In this document: positions 34,225-42,365 of the stretch, piece by piece
How the letters are laid out: each line of letters begins with the position of its first letter
Position numbering within the stretch: the first letter of the stretch is position 1
Source of the DNA: Ramlibacter sp.
GTDB lineage: Bacteria > Pseudomonadota > Gammaproteobacteria > Burkholderiales > Burkholderiaceae_C
Length of the DNA: 62,630 bases
NCBI GenBank assembly: GCA_030695945.1
Contig: JAUYOG010000068.1
Location: 1 to 62,630, forward strand
Reading direction: 5' to 3'
Notes under the pieces: model-generated
Database searches by the model: none
Seen by the model: only the letters and a program-made list of their open reading frames with translations
Told to the model about the DNA's origin: nothing
Made by a program: the position numbers and the translations under genes

Positions 34225-35274
34225 ATGGCTCACATGTGCGATCGCTCAATCCACGTTCCGTCCTGTCCAGTTCCACCGCGGCAGAGGGCTGCAAGGTGGA
34301 TAGCGTGTCTGGTGCAGGCGGGCGCTTTGGTTTGCGCGTGCATCGCGACGGAGGATGCCCTGGCCCAAGCTTTGACGCAGACTGGCGAGGTAAAGACGCC
34401 GCACGGCCGCATTCACTATGAAGTGATGGGCTCGGGTCCACCCATCCTGTTGATAGCTGGTGGCCCGGGATCGTCACATACTTCGCTGCGACCCGAATTC
34501 GACCGACTGGCGGCCAGCCACACCGTGGTCTACCCTGACAATATCGGCAGAGGCAGGTCGTCTCCAGAACTACCGATCGGGATACGGCATTCTCCCGAGC
34601 GGGACGCTCAAGACGTCGAACATCTGCGAGCTGCCCTGGGATTTGAGCGGATAGCGCTACTCGGCCATTCCTACGGCGGGTACCCGGCGCTCCTCTACGC
34701 GGCAAGTTTCCCTGAACGCATGTCCCACCTGGTCATTTCCAGCGCGGGCCACGGCGCGGCCGCGTGGCAGAGAAACATCGACAACGTCAATCGTTTCGTG
34801 CAGAACCAATTTCCGGAAGCCTGGGCGCGCGTCGAAGTCCTGCGGGCCGCCGGCATCCGGAGTTGCGCAGAGGAATATCAGGAACTGTACGGGGGTGGAA
34901 TCCTGAGCCTCTACTGGCACAGCCGCGCAGCGGAGAAGACGTCGAAACCATTTAGCAATGATCCACGTGACGAGCACCGGATGTCGGTCTATTGCGAAAT
35001 CATCGGAGATGATCCCGAGTGGCAGGTCGGGGGCACGATGGCATCAATGGATGCCAGGCCGCTTCTAGCGAAGACACGTGTCCGGACATTAATCACCGCT
35101 GGGCGCTTCGACCCGGTAAGCCCTCCCGTCGTAGCTTATGAAATTCGGGACGCGTTCCCCCTAGGGTTCGCCCATGTCAGCATATTCGAGGGGAGTTCGC
35201 ATCGACCCTGGGCAGAGGAGCCAGAACCCTATTTCGAAAAACTGATTGAGTTCCTGCAATCGGATACCCGATGA
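34225..35274 (+). CDS. Secreted alpha/beta hydrolase (proline iminopeptidase-like)
   Basis: About 349 residues. The N-terminus carries an export signal, WIACLVQAGALVCACIA, ending near DALAQA. The S33-type motifs are PPILLIAGGPGSSHTSLRPE (oxyanion HGGPG-like) and RIALLGHSYGGYPALLYAAS (nucleophile Ser). The catalytic His lies in FEGSSHRPWAEEPE and the Asp in LITAGRFDPVSP. The start is uncertain (ATG 34225 or 34234, GTG 34192). It stands between the DJ-1 gene and the leftward catabolic operon and may release a substrate in the periplasm. Confidence 0.78.
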   Translation: MAHMCDRSIHVPSCPVPPRQRAARWIACLVQAGALVCACIATEDALAQALTQTGEVKTPHGRIHYEVMGSGPPILLIAGGPGSSHTSLRPEFDRLAASHTVVYPDNIGRGRSSPELPIGIRHSPERDAQDVEHLRAALGFERIALLGHSYGGYPALLYAASFPERMSHLVISSAGHGAAAWQRNIDNVNRFVQNQFPEAWARVEVLRAAGIRSCAEEYQELYGGGILSLYWHSRAAEKTSKPFSNDPRDEHRMSVYCEIIGDDPEWQVGGTMASMDARPLLAKTRVRTLITAGRFDPVSPPVVAYEIRDAFPLGFAHVSIFEGSSHRPWAEEPEPYFEKLIEFLQSDTR

Positions 35275-35293
35275 GTTCGGCATCCGCAGATGT

Positions 35294-35695
35294 CTAGCAT
35301 CGGGCGCCGACCATTCTGAAGCGCGCAAGGATTATGTCGCCTTCCCGTTCAATCTTCAGTTCGACCGGTGCTGCAGCCGAGAGGTTCTCGTTCGGGCCCA
35401 AGATATTGGTCAGCAACTGCGGGCCCTCCTCGAGTTGCACCAGGGCGACGTTGTAGGGCAAGCGCGATTCGAATGCGGGATGATAGGCGACGTGGTAAAC
35501 GACCCAGCTGATTAGAACGCCTCTGCCACTCGCGCGCACCCATTGCGGTTCTTCCCGAAGGCATGAGGGGCAGTGGCGGCGGGCAGGCAGAAATGCATGG
35601 CCGCACTTGCATCGCTGGATGACGAGGTGTCCCTTTCGCAACGCCTCCCAGTATGGGCGGGTGAGATCGGAGGGTTCCGGCTTCGGCAGTTCCAT
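35294..35695 (-). CDS. DUF35 Zn-ribbon/OB-fold protein (thiolase partner)
   Basis: The protein has 133 residues. The zinc ribbon CKCGHAFLPARRHCPSCL (CxC and CxxC) is followed by an OB-fold with GVLISWVVYHVAYHPAFESR. Such DUF35 proteins bind acyl-CoA and form obligate complexes with thiolase-like proteins, as in the ChsH2-Ltp2 steroid retro-aldolase. It follows the thiolase-like gene by one base, which fits such a complex. It is the last gene of the leftward operon. Confidence 0.85.
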   Translation of the reverse strand: MELPKPEPSDLTRPYWEALRKGHLVIQRCKCGHAFLPARRHCPSCLREEPQWVRASGRGVLISWVVYHVAYHPAFESRLPYNVALVQLEEGPQLLTNILGPNENLSAAAPVELKIEREGDIILARFRMVGARC

Positions 35696-35696
35696 T

Positions 35697-36827
35697 TCAG
35701 CTGCCCAGTATCAGCGTCGAATGCGTGTGCATGGTTCCACCTTGGTTGCTGACGAGGCACACCTTCGCCCCGGGCACCTGGAGGTTCGCCGTGCCGCGCA
35801 TCTGGCGCACGCCCTCCATGACGAGCTGGAGCCCCGGCATCCCCGACTCCGACAACAACCCTCCGCTGGTGTTGATGGGCAGCTTGCCGCCAATCTCGAT
35901 TGCCCCGTCGGCGACAAACCTTGCCGCAGCGCCCTTTGCGCAAAATCCATAATCCTCTAGTGTCATGAGGACGGTAATCGTGAAGCAGTCGTAGATCTGC
36001 GCCACATCGACGTCTTGCGGCTTCACGCCGGCCATTTCGAAGGCCGTGTGCGCCGCGCGCGCGGCTTGCGTCGATGTAAGGCAAGCGCGCTGCGGAAGTT
36101 CGAAAGACGTCTGGCCATGCCCGAAGCCCAATACCGGCACGGGTTGAGCCACACCGAGTTCGCGCGCTTTCTTCGCGCTCATGACGACGAGCGCAGCGCC
36201 CCCGTCAGAGACGAGTGCGCAATCATCTCGCCTCAGAGGGTCGACGACCCAAGGCGAGGCCATGTAGCCGTCAATATCGAGCGGCGATCGAAGCTGGGCA
36301 TTGGGATTCGCGGCGCCATGTCGGCGACTTGCGATGGCAACCGCTGCGAATGCTTCCTGGGGCGTGCCGTACTCGATCATGTGGCGTCGATGGATCATGG
36401 CGTAGCCTGCCGCCGTGGAGAACCAGCCATACGCCGCCTCCTCCCCGCGCGAACGTCCATACACCGCCCGATTGCCGCTGCGAGGGTTGTCGGCGTAGCA
36501 GATGAGAGCGACCTCGCATTGCCCAGCCTCGATCGCCATGATGGCAATGGACAGCAGAGTGATGTTCGCCGCGCCGCCCTGGTCCCATGCTCCACCGATC
36601 CTCGGTTGGATGCCCAAGGCTTCGGCAACCTTCTGCCCATACATGAATTGATGGGCGGAGGTAGGCACTTTTACCAACACGGCATCCACGACCGACTTTT
36701 CGATGCCCGCATCGTCGAGAGCGCGGCGGCAGGCCTCGACATTGAGGGAGACGGTATCGCTTCCCTGAAGCTTGCCGAAAGCCGTATGCCCGATGCCGGC
36801 AATCACGTAGCGAGCGGAGAGGCTCAC
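35697..36827 (-). CDS. Thiolase-like protein lacking catalytic Cys (possible acyl-CoA retro-aldolase)
   Basis: The protein has 376 residues of SCP2-type thiolase fold. Where thiolases carry the nucleophilic Cys, this protein reads WDQGGAANIT (81-90). The usual GHP His motif is replaced by LLSESGMPGLQ, and the C-terminus ends GGTMHTHSTLILGS without the second Cys. This pattern matches Ltp2-like aldolases, which split beta-hydroxyacyl-CoA esters and need a DUF35 partner, encoded next door. It lies directly downstream of the enoyl-CoA hydratase gene, which could supply the hydroxyacyl-CoA. Confidence 0.8.
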   Translation of the reverse strand: MSLSARYVIAGIGHTAFGKLQGSDTVSLNVEACRRALDDAGIEKSVVDAVLVKVPTSAHQFMYGQKVAEALGIQPRIGGAWDQGGAANITLLSIAIMAIEAGQCEVALICYADNPRSGNRAVYGRSRGEEAAYGWFSTAAGYAMIHRRHMIEYGTPQEAFAAVAIASRRHGAANPNAQLRSPLDIDGYMASPWVVDPLRRDDCALVSDGGAALVVMSAKKARELGVAQPVPVLGFGHGQTSFELPQRACLTSTQAARAAHTAFEMAGVKPQDVDVAQIYDCFTITVLMTLEDYGFCAKGAAARFVADGAIEIGGKLPINTSGGLLSESGMPGLQLVMEGVRQMRGTANLQVPGAKVCLVSNQGGTMHTHSTLILGS

Positions 36828-36828
36828 C

Positions 36829-37605
36829 TCAACGCCCCGTAAAGCGGGCCGGGCGCTTCTCGGCGAATGCCTGCCGGCCCTCGGCGGCGTCTTCGGTCAC
36901 TTGCAGGACGCGCTGTACGAGCTGCTCCATGCGCAAACCAGTGGACAGCGACTCGGACTGGCCGCGCAGGGCGAGTTCCTTGATCGCCTGGACCGCGAGC
37001 GGTGCGTTGGCGGCGACACGCCGCGCGAGCGCGAGCGCCGTCTCCATCACCTGCGCTGCGGGCACCACTCGGTTGACAAGTCCCCAACGCAGTGCGGTCG
37101 CGGCATCGATGGACTCGCCCAGAAGCAGCATTTCCATGGCAATGGCGTGTGGCAGTTGCTGCGGCAACCGCTGTGTCCCGCCGTTGGCGGGAATGATGCC
37201 GCGCTTAACCTCGCTGAGCGCGAACGTCGCGTGCTCGGCGACGACGCGCAAGTCCGTCGCGAGCATGAGCGTCATGCCGCCAGCCAGGCAGTGGCCGTTG
37301 ATGGCGGCAATCACCGGCTTCCACACTTCCAGCCCGCGATTGAGCAGCATGCCTTTCTGCGTCTGCCAGAACTCTGCTGGCGGAACGGATCGGCCGATCC
37401 ACGACTTCAGATCGGCGCCGGCGCTGAAGACCTTGTCGCCAGCTCCGGTGATGACGGCCACCCGGATGGCTTCATCGTCGCGGACGCGAGTCCACGCTTG
37501 CGACAGTTGCTCGTAGTGCTCCGCATCAAGCGCATTGCGCTTCTCCGGCCGGTTGATCGTGATAAGGGCAATTCCACCGTCCATCAGTTCGAAGTCGATC
37601 GCCAT
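36829..37605 (-). CDS. Enoyl-CoA hydratase/isomerase family protein
   Basis: A crotonase of 258 residues. The oxyanion residues are in FSAGADLKSW and NGHCLAGGMTLMLATDLRVV. Both catalytic Glu positions appear conserved, in ALSEVKRGIIPANGGTQRLP and the following AIAMEMLLLGE. It should hydrate 2-enoyl-CoA to 3-hydroxyacyl-CoA. It is one base from the thiolase-like gene and 10 bases from the acyl-CoA dehydrogenase gene, forming a tight operon. Confidence 0.88.
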   Translation of the reverse strand: MAIDFELMDGGIALITINRPEKRNALDAEHYEQLSQAWTRVRDDEAIRVAVITGAGDKVFSAGADLKSWIGRSVPPAEFWQTQKGMLLNRGLEVWKPVIAAINGHCLAGGMTLMLATDLRVVAEHATFALSEVKRGIIPANGGTQRLPQQLPHAIAMEMLLLGESIDAATALRWGLVNRVVPAAQVMETALALARRVAANAPLAVQAIKELALRGQSESLSTGLRMEQLVQRVLQVTEDAAEGRQAFAEKRPARFTGR

Positions 37606-37615
37606 CTCGTGCCCC

Positions 37616-38785
37616 TCAGCCGCCGGTGCCCAGCAAGTGACGCGCCAGCACCATTCGGTGGACCTCGGAGGGGCCTTCGCCGATGCGTTTGATGCGCAGC
37701 TCGCGGAACCAGCGCTCCAGCGGCAGCTCTTGCGAGAGCCCGAGGGCGCCGAGGATCTGGATGCAGCGGTCGACCACGCGCCCTGCCGTTTCCGTGGCGG
37801 TGACCTTCGCGATCGAGGAGGCGATCTTCAGGTCGCCGCGACCCAGGTCGCCTTGCCACGCGGCCTGCCAGGTGAGCAGGCGAGCGGCGCGCAGTTCCAT
37901 CTCACTGTCAGCGATCATCCACTGCACCGCCTGCTTGTCCGCGAGCTTGGTGCGGAAGGTTTCGCGCTGACGAGCCCAGTCGATCGCGATCTGCAGCGCG
38001 GCCTGCGCGATGCCGATGGTCCCCGCGGCGTAGGGAATTCGGCCTTCGACGAGCCACTTTTCGCAGACGGCGAACCCTGCGCCTTCCTCTCCCAGGCGAT
38101 CCTCCACCGGGATTTCGACGTCCTGGAAAGTGATCTCGTAGGGCGCGTAGGAGCGGATGACGGGGATGGGCTTCATACTCGTACCGCGCGGCGTGCCGTT
38201 GACGATGAAACAGCTGATGCCGCCTCGGTCGCCTTGTTCGCCGGTACGGGCGAACACCAGGCCCCAGTCGGCTCCTTGCGCGCCGGTGATCCACATCTTG
38301 CTGCCGTTCAGGACGTACCGGTCGCCCTTGCGCACGGCACGCGCGCGGATCGACCGGGCCGGGTCGGAGCCGCCCGAGGCCTCGCTGATCGCCACGTAGA
38401 CCTTCCTGCCCTGGCGGATGCCGGGCAAGGCATACTTCTGGACCTGCTCGCGCGTGCCCAGATAAATGGCATTTGGCGGATCGGCGCCGAAGGCACCGCA
38501 CGCCGGAACGTATGCACCCATGCGGCACTTGGCGGCTTCTTCGGCCACCACGGCCTGCCCGAGCAGGCTGAGGCCGGCGCCGCCATATTCCACCGGTGAG
38601 CGCACGCACCACAGGCCGATGTTGCGGGCCTTGGTCTGCAGCTTGTCCAGCGCGACGGCGGGCAGCTCGTACGCGTCATGCGGCAGTTGATCTTCCGCCG
38701 GCTTCACTTCCGCGGCCATGAAGCGGGCGACGGTGTCCTGGATTTGGCGGAGTTCTTCGGGGAGTTCCCAGCTGTCTGTGGTCAT
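37616..38785 (-). CDS. Acyl-CoA dehydrogenase
   Basis: A 389-residue FAD-dependent alpha,beta-dehydrogenase. FAD/substrate motifs are VYVAISEASGGSDPARSI and YVLNGSKMWITGAQGADWGL. The catalytic Glu is in IGEGPSEVHRMVLARHLLG near the C-terminus. N-terminal EELRQIQDTVARFMAAEVKP is standard. It delivers electrons to electron-transfer flavoprotein. It works between the CoA-transferase and the hydratase in the same operon. Confidence 0.9.
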   Translation of the reverse strand: MTTDSWELPEELRQIQDTVARFMAAEVKPAEDQLPHDAYELPAVALDKLQTKARNIGLWCVRSPVEYGGAGLSLLGQAVVAEEAAKCRMGAYVPACGAFGADPPNAIYLGTREQVQKYALPGIRQGRKVYVAISEASGGSDPARSIRARAVRKGDRYVLNGSKMWITGAQGADWGLVFARTGEQGDRGGISCFIVNGTPRGTSMKPIPVIRSYAPYEITFQDVEIPVEDRLGEEGAGFAVCEKWLVEGRIPYAAGTIGIAQAALQIAIDWARQRETFRTKLADKQAVQWMIADSEMELRAARLLTWQAAWQGDLGRGDLKIASSIAKVTATETAGRVVDRCIQILGALGLSQELPLERWFRELRIKRIGEGPSEVHRMVLARHLLGTGG

Positions 38786-38833
38786 GCTGTGCGTTGAATT
38801 ATTAGAGGGTCATTGCCTGTGGGAGTGGCCTCG

Positions 38834-40027
38834 TCAGACCACGTGTTGGCGACGCAATGCTTCGATGCGATCATCGTCAAGCCCCAAACGCTCGGCAAGA
38901 ATCCTTTCAGTGTCGGCGCCGAGGGGCCGGCTTGGCTGATATTCGACGGCGCCGTCGGGACCGTCAAAGCGAATCGCGCTGGTGTTGACGACGATGCGGC
39001 CGTATTCAGGGTGGTCGATCCAGCGCAATGCGCCTCGCTCGTGAAGGTGTGGATCGTTGACGACCTCAGTCAACGTTCGCACCGGCGCGCAAGGAACGCG
39101 CGCGCCGATCAGCAGCCCGAACAGTTGGGCCTTCGTGTAATGGCGGGTGAGAGCGGCAATCTCGCCGTCGACTTCATCCATGTGGCTGCATCGCTCGCCC
39201 ACACTCGCGAAACGGGGGTTGTCCAGCAAGCGCCGTGCCTCCAGCGCTTCCACCAGCCAGCGCCAGTGCTGGTCGTTGTTGGTGATGATCGCAACATAGC
39301 CGTCAGACACTGGATACACGTTATACGGGCACAGCGAGAGGCCTGTATGACGATTACCCGTGCGCGGAACGTCCTTTCCATCAGAGCCGTAAAACAGACC
39401 GAGACCCGAGGCGAGGGTCGGATAGACCGCTTCCATCATCGACACCTCCACGGTCCGGCCCTTGCCCGTGCGCTCGCGCTCGTAGAGGGCCGCCGCGATG
39501 GCGCCGAACAGGTGCACACCCGCCAGGAAATCCGCGACGGCGGGCCCCGCCTTCACGGGCGGGGCGTCGTTGTAGCCTGTGGTATCGATCACACCTGCCA
39601 TCGCCTGCACCGTAAGGTCCATGGCGGGGTAGTCGCGATACGGACCGCTGCGCCCGTAGCCGGAACCCGAGGCGTAGACCAGGCGCGGATTGGCTTCGCG
39701 CAGCGTCGCTTCGCTCAGGTCCAGGCGGTCCATCGCACCGGGCGCGAAGTTCTCCACGAGCACGTCGGCTGCGGCAACCAGCTGCAGCAGGAGCGCACGC
39801 CCCTCCCCGCACTTGAGGTTCAGGGTCATGGTTCGCTTGTTCGCGTTGAGCATCGCAAAAGGCATGGCCGCCCCGCTCGCGCCTTGGCGCCGGCGGAGAT
39901 GCTCCCCACCCGGGGGCTCGATCTTGATGACGTCGGCGCCCGCCTGCGCGAGAAGGAACGTGGCGTAGGGACCGTTATAGATCTGTGTCAGATCCAAAAC
40001 CGATACGCCGGCGAACGGATGCGTCAT
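38834..40027 (-). CDS. CaiB/BaiF-type class III CoA-transferase
   Basis: The protein has 397 residues. The N-terminal GVSVLDLTQIYNGPYATFLL and VIKIEPPGGEHLRR are family signatures. The catalytic Asp lies in YRDYPAMDLTVQAMAGVIDT. These enzymes move CoA between carboxylic acids, so it probably activates the substrate of this operon. It is the first gene of the leftward operon and is divergent from the Bug-receptor gene across 102 bases. Start chosen at MTHPFAG. Confidence 0.9.
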   Translation of the reverse strand: MTHPFAGVSVLDLTQIYNGPYATFLLAQAGADVIKIEPPGGEHLRRRQGASGAAMPFAMLNANKRTMTLNLKCGEGRALLLQLVAAADVLVENFAPGAMDRLDLSEATLREANPRLVYASGSGYGRSGPYRDYPAMDLTVQAMAGVIDTTGYNDAPPVKAGPAVADFLAGVHLFGAIAAALYERERTGKGRTVEVSMMEAVYPTLASGLGLFYGSDGKDVPRTGNRHTGLSLCPYNVYPVSDGYVAIITNNDQHWRWLVEALEARRLLDNPRFASVGERCSHMDEVDGEIAALTRHYTKAQLFGLLIGARVPCAPVRTLTEVVNDPHLHERGALRWIDHPEYGRIVVNTSAIRFDGPDGAVEYQPSRPLGADTERILAERLGLDDDRIEALRRQHVV

Positions 40028-40067
40028 GGAATGCTTTCTCTCTGATCGTGCTTCGGGAGAACACCAC

Positions 40068-40103
40068 TTGACTGGCGTACCCATGCGGTATATTGTGCCA
40101 TAT
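40068..40103 (+). promoter_or_regulatory. Promoter with 13-base operator candidate (Bug receptor 1)
   Basis: -35 TTGACT (40068-40073), a 17-base spacer and -10 TATTGT (40091-40096) form a good sigma-70 promoter pointing right. TATTGTGCCATAT (40091-40103) begins on the -10 and recurs exactly, in reverse orientation, before the second Bug gene. It is flanked by TATAT/ATATA-type arms. A repressor bound here would block the promoter, and the site also lies in the control region of the divergent CoA-transferase operon. Confidence 0.6.
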
Positions 40104-40129
40104 ATCGGAACAACATAGCAACATTTAAT

Positions 40130-41107
40130 ATGATACCTCGTATTGTAAATTTACTCACGTCGGTGCTTTTGGTCCTTATTGCCGCGCCCGCAGCGGCCGA
40201 TCCGGACTACCCAAAGCGACCGATCAAGCTCATCACCCCGTTTGCGCCTGGAGGGAGCACCGATACGTTGGCACGCGTGCTGGCGCCGGAACTTTCCAAG
40301 CGCCTCGGCCAAACCGTCATTGTGGAAAACAAGGCGGGCGCGGGCGGCAACATCGGCCTTGATGCCGTTGCAAAGGCCGATCCCGACGGTTATGTGCTCG
40401 GGCTTGCCTCTCCCGGACCGCTGGTGGTGAATGTGTCGCTGATGGACAAGCTGCCCTACAACCCGCTCACGGACTTCACCCCGGTGGCGCTCATCGCCGA
40501 TCTGCCCATCGTGCTCGTCGTCCACAGCTCGGTCCCGGCCACGTCGGTGCAGGCTTTGATCGGGGCGGACAAGAGTGATCCTGGCAAGCTGTTCTTCGCC
40601 TCCGCTGGCGTGGGTACCACAATGCATCTTTCGGGTGAATTGTTCAACGTCATGGCCGGCACGAAAATGAAGCATGTCGCCTACAAGGGCACGGCACCGG
40701 CTGTCACTGACATGCTTGCAGGCCAAGTGCAGGTGGGTTTCCTCGACCTGCCGTCCGCGGGCCCGCACGTGGCCACAGGCAAACTCAAGCTCCTTGCCGT
40801 GGGAAACCGCAAGCGCGCGCTGAGCGCTCCCAACGTGCCGACAATTGCCGAGGCCGGCGTGCCGGGCTACGAGACCTCGGGCTGGTTTGGCGTGGTGGGT
40901 CCCGCCAAACTGCCGCCGGCCATCTTGCAGAAGGTGCACCAGGCGTTGACGGAGGCCATGGCCACGCAGGAGGTTCGCAGCCGCCTGCTCGCCGCTGGGA
41001 TTGAGCCGACGTCCAGTACGCCCGAACAGTTCGCCGAATTCATCCGCAGTGAAATTCCGAAGTGGGCGAAGGTGATCGAGGTCTCGGGCTCTAAAGCAGC
41101 ACGCTGA
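40130..41107 (+). CDS. Bug-family (tripartite tricarboxylate) solute-binding protein 1
   Basis: The protein has 325 residues. The signal peptide IVNLLTSVLLVLIAAPAAA is followed by the typical start of Bug proteins, YPKRPIKLITPFAPGGSTD. Further signatures are VENKAGAGGNIGLDAVAKAD and HVAYKGTAPAVTDMLAGQVQ. Bug proteins bind carboxylates in the periplasm with high affinity. No TctA/TctB membrane genes are near, as usual for the many orphan Bug genes of Burkholderiales. It probably captures the acid handled by the neighbouring operons. Confidence 0.92.
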   Translation: MIPRIVNLLTSVLLVLIAAPAAADPDYPKRPIKLITPFAPGGSTDTLARVLAPELSKRLGQTVIVENKAGAGGNIGLDAVAKADPDGYVLGLASPGPLVVNVSLMDKLPYNPLTDFTPVALIADLPIVLVVHSSVPATSVQALIGADKSDPGKLFFASAGVGTTMHLSGELFNVMAGTKMKHVAYKGTAPAVTDMLAGQVQVGFLDLPSAGPHVATGKLKLLAVGNRKRALSAPNVPTIAEAGVPGYETSGWFGVVGPAKLPPAILQKVHQALTEAMATQEVRSRLLAAGIEPTSSTPEQFAEFIRSEIPKWAKVIEVSGSKAAR

Positions 41108-41151
41108 TCGCGATGGTTTTTCCCCGATTTACACGTTGACAAGGAGCCGAA

Positions 41152-41610
41152 GTGAAGCGAAGCGAAGAAGAGTTGAAGGATTTCTCCCCCATCGGGCTGC
41201 GTACGCGCAGGGAAATCGCTGGAGACGAGTGGGTCGATCTCAACATGGACAACATGACCGAGTGGGACCGCTATTGGCAGATCTGCGCGACCAACACCAA
41301 CTGGCATACCACGTGGTCGCGGGGGATCATTCCGCGCCAGACCCTCAGCCTGGTGAACCTCTCCATGCTCGCCGCCATGGGCCACTGGGGCGAATTCGAG
41401 CACCACTTCCGCAACGCGTTGGTGCGCACCAAGGTGCCCTTGATCCAGATGCGCGAGATCATGCTGCACATCTCGCAGTACTGCGGTATGGCCACCGGCG
41501 GCGAAATCTGGAAGATCGCGCGCCGCGTGCTAAAGGAAGAGAACGTCGACCTGAGCCAGTTGCCGCCACTGGACAGCACCAACATCAACTGGACGGGACC
41601 TCGCGACTGA
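41152..41610 (+). CDS. Carboxymuconolactone decarboxylase-family protein
   Basis: The protein has 152 residues. It is an AhpD/CMD-like helical protein with TLSLVNLSMLAAMGHWGEFE and IMLHISQYCGMATGGEIWKI. The CxxC of AhpD is absent; one Cys (QYCGM) and nearby His remain. It is therefore more like gamma-carboxymuconolactone decarboxylase than the peroxidase, but the exact reaction is unknown. GTG start with a strong ribosome site (aaggag). It follows the Bug gene by 44 bases. Confidence 0.8.
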   Translation: MKRSEEELKDFSPIGLRTRREIAGDEWVDLNMDNMTEWDRYWQICATNTNWHTTWSRGIIPRQTLSLVNLSMLAAMGHWGEFEHHFRNALVRTKVPLIQMREIMLHISQYCGMATGGEIWKIARRVLKEENVDLSQLPPLDSTNINWTGPRD

Positions 41611-41659
41611 GAACGCGCGACGGCGGCGAAGTGGCAGGCTATGCCCTGCCGGCTGCTGC

Positions 41660-42268
41660 TCAGCCGGGGAGCGTGCCGCCCCGGCCCATCGTGATGATCT
41701 CGCCCAAGGGCGCGTAGTTGGGCCCGCCAATGCGGCAGATCGGTCGCAGCTTGGCGGTGTCGATCTTCCCGTCCTTGTACAGATCGTCGCGCACGTGAAA
41801 CATGACGACGCGGCCAACAAAGAACTCCGCACCCGAACCGCCGAAGCTGAGGATCTCTTGCAGCTGGCACTCCATGCTGATGGGCGCCTGCTTGATGCGC
41901 GGGGTGCGGATGCGCACGGACGGCGCTGTCTCGAGACCGAGAGTCGTCACCTCGCTGACGTCCGGCGCGAAATCCTGCGAACTCTGGTGAACCGCGTCAA
42001 GCAGGCTCTCATCGGGAATGTTGACGACGTACTCGCGGTACGCGTTGATGTTGCGCGAAGTGTCTTTCTGCGTGCCTGCCCGGCGGCCGCAGTTGAAACC
42101 CAGGATGGGTGGGTACGACGACAGAAAGATGAACGCGCTGAACGGCGCGAGGTTGGTCTGCCCTGGCTCCGTCCCACTGGAGACCCACGCGATGGGCCGA
42201 GGGACGACGGTGCCTGTCACGAGCTTATAGCTGGTTTCGGCATTCAGTTGGTTCGGGTCGACAAGCAT
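41660..42268 (-). CDS. Flavin reductase-like (FMN-binding split-barrel) protein
   Basis: The protein has 202 residues. SYKLVTGTVVPRPIAWVSS, then TNLAPFSAFIFLSSYPPILG and GTQKDTSRNI mark the flavin-reductase-like family. Such proteins reduce FMN for a monooxygenase or act as flavoproteins on their own. No partner monooxygenase is seen in the block. It is divergent from the ThDP operon, with 97 bases between. The start was placed at MLVDPNQLN; upstream in-frame starts would run into the promoter region. Confidence 0.82.
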   Translation of the reverse strand: MLVDPNQLNAETSYKLVTGTVVPRPIAWVSSGTEPGQTNLAPFSAFIFLSSYPPILGFNCGRRAGTQKDTSRNINAYREYVVNIPDESLLDAVHQSSQDFAPDVSEVTTLGLETAPSVRIRTPRIKQAPISMECQLQEILSFGGSGAEFFVGRVVMFHVRDDLYKDGKIDTAKLRPICRIGGPNYAPLGEIITMGRGGTLPG

Positions 42269-42287
42269 GGAAATTTGGCCCCCTCGG

Positions 42288-42331
42288 TTGACGCGCATCG
42301 AAAGTAGGAATAATAATCCGAATATTGGCAC
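42288..42331 (+). promoter_or_regulatory. Promoter of the ring-catabolic operon with degenerate operator
   Basis: -35 TTGACG (42288-42293), a 17-base spacer and -10 TAATAA (42311-42316). Just downstream, AATATTGGCACG (from 42321) reads GTGCCAATATT on the other strand, which is the shared 13-base site with one base inserted. This may be a weaker site for the same regulator. The match is imperfect, so it is tentative. Confidence 0.45.
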
Positions 42332-42365
42332 GTCGTATCAGATTTTTATGAAGGACACCGTAAGC

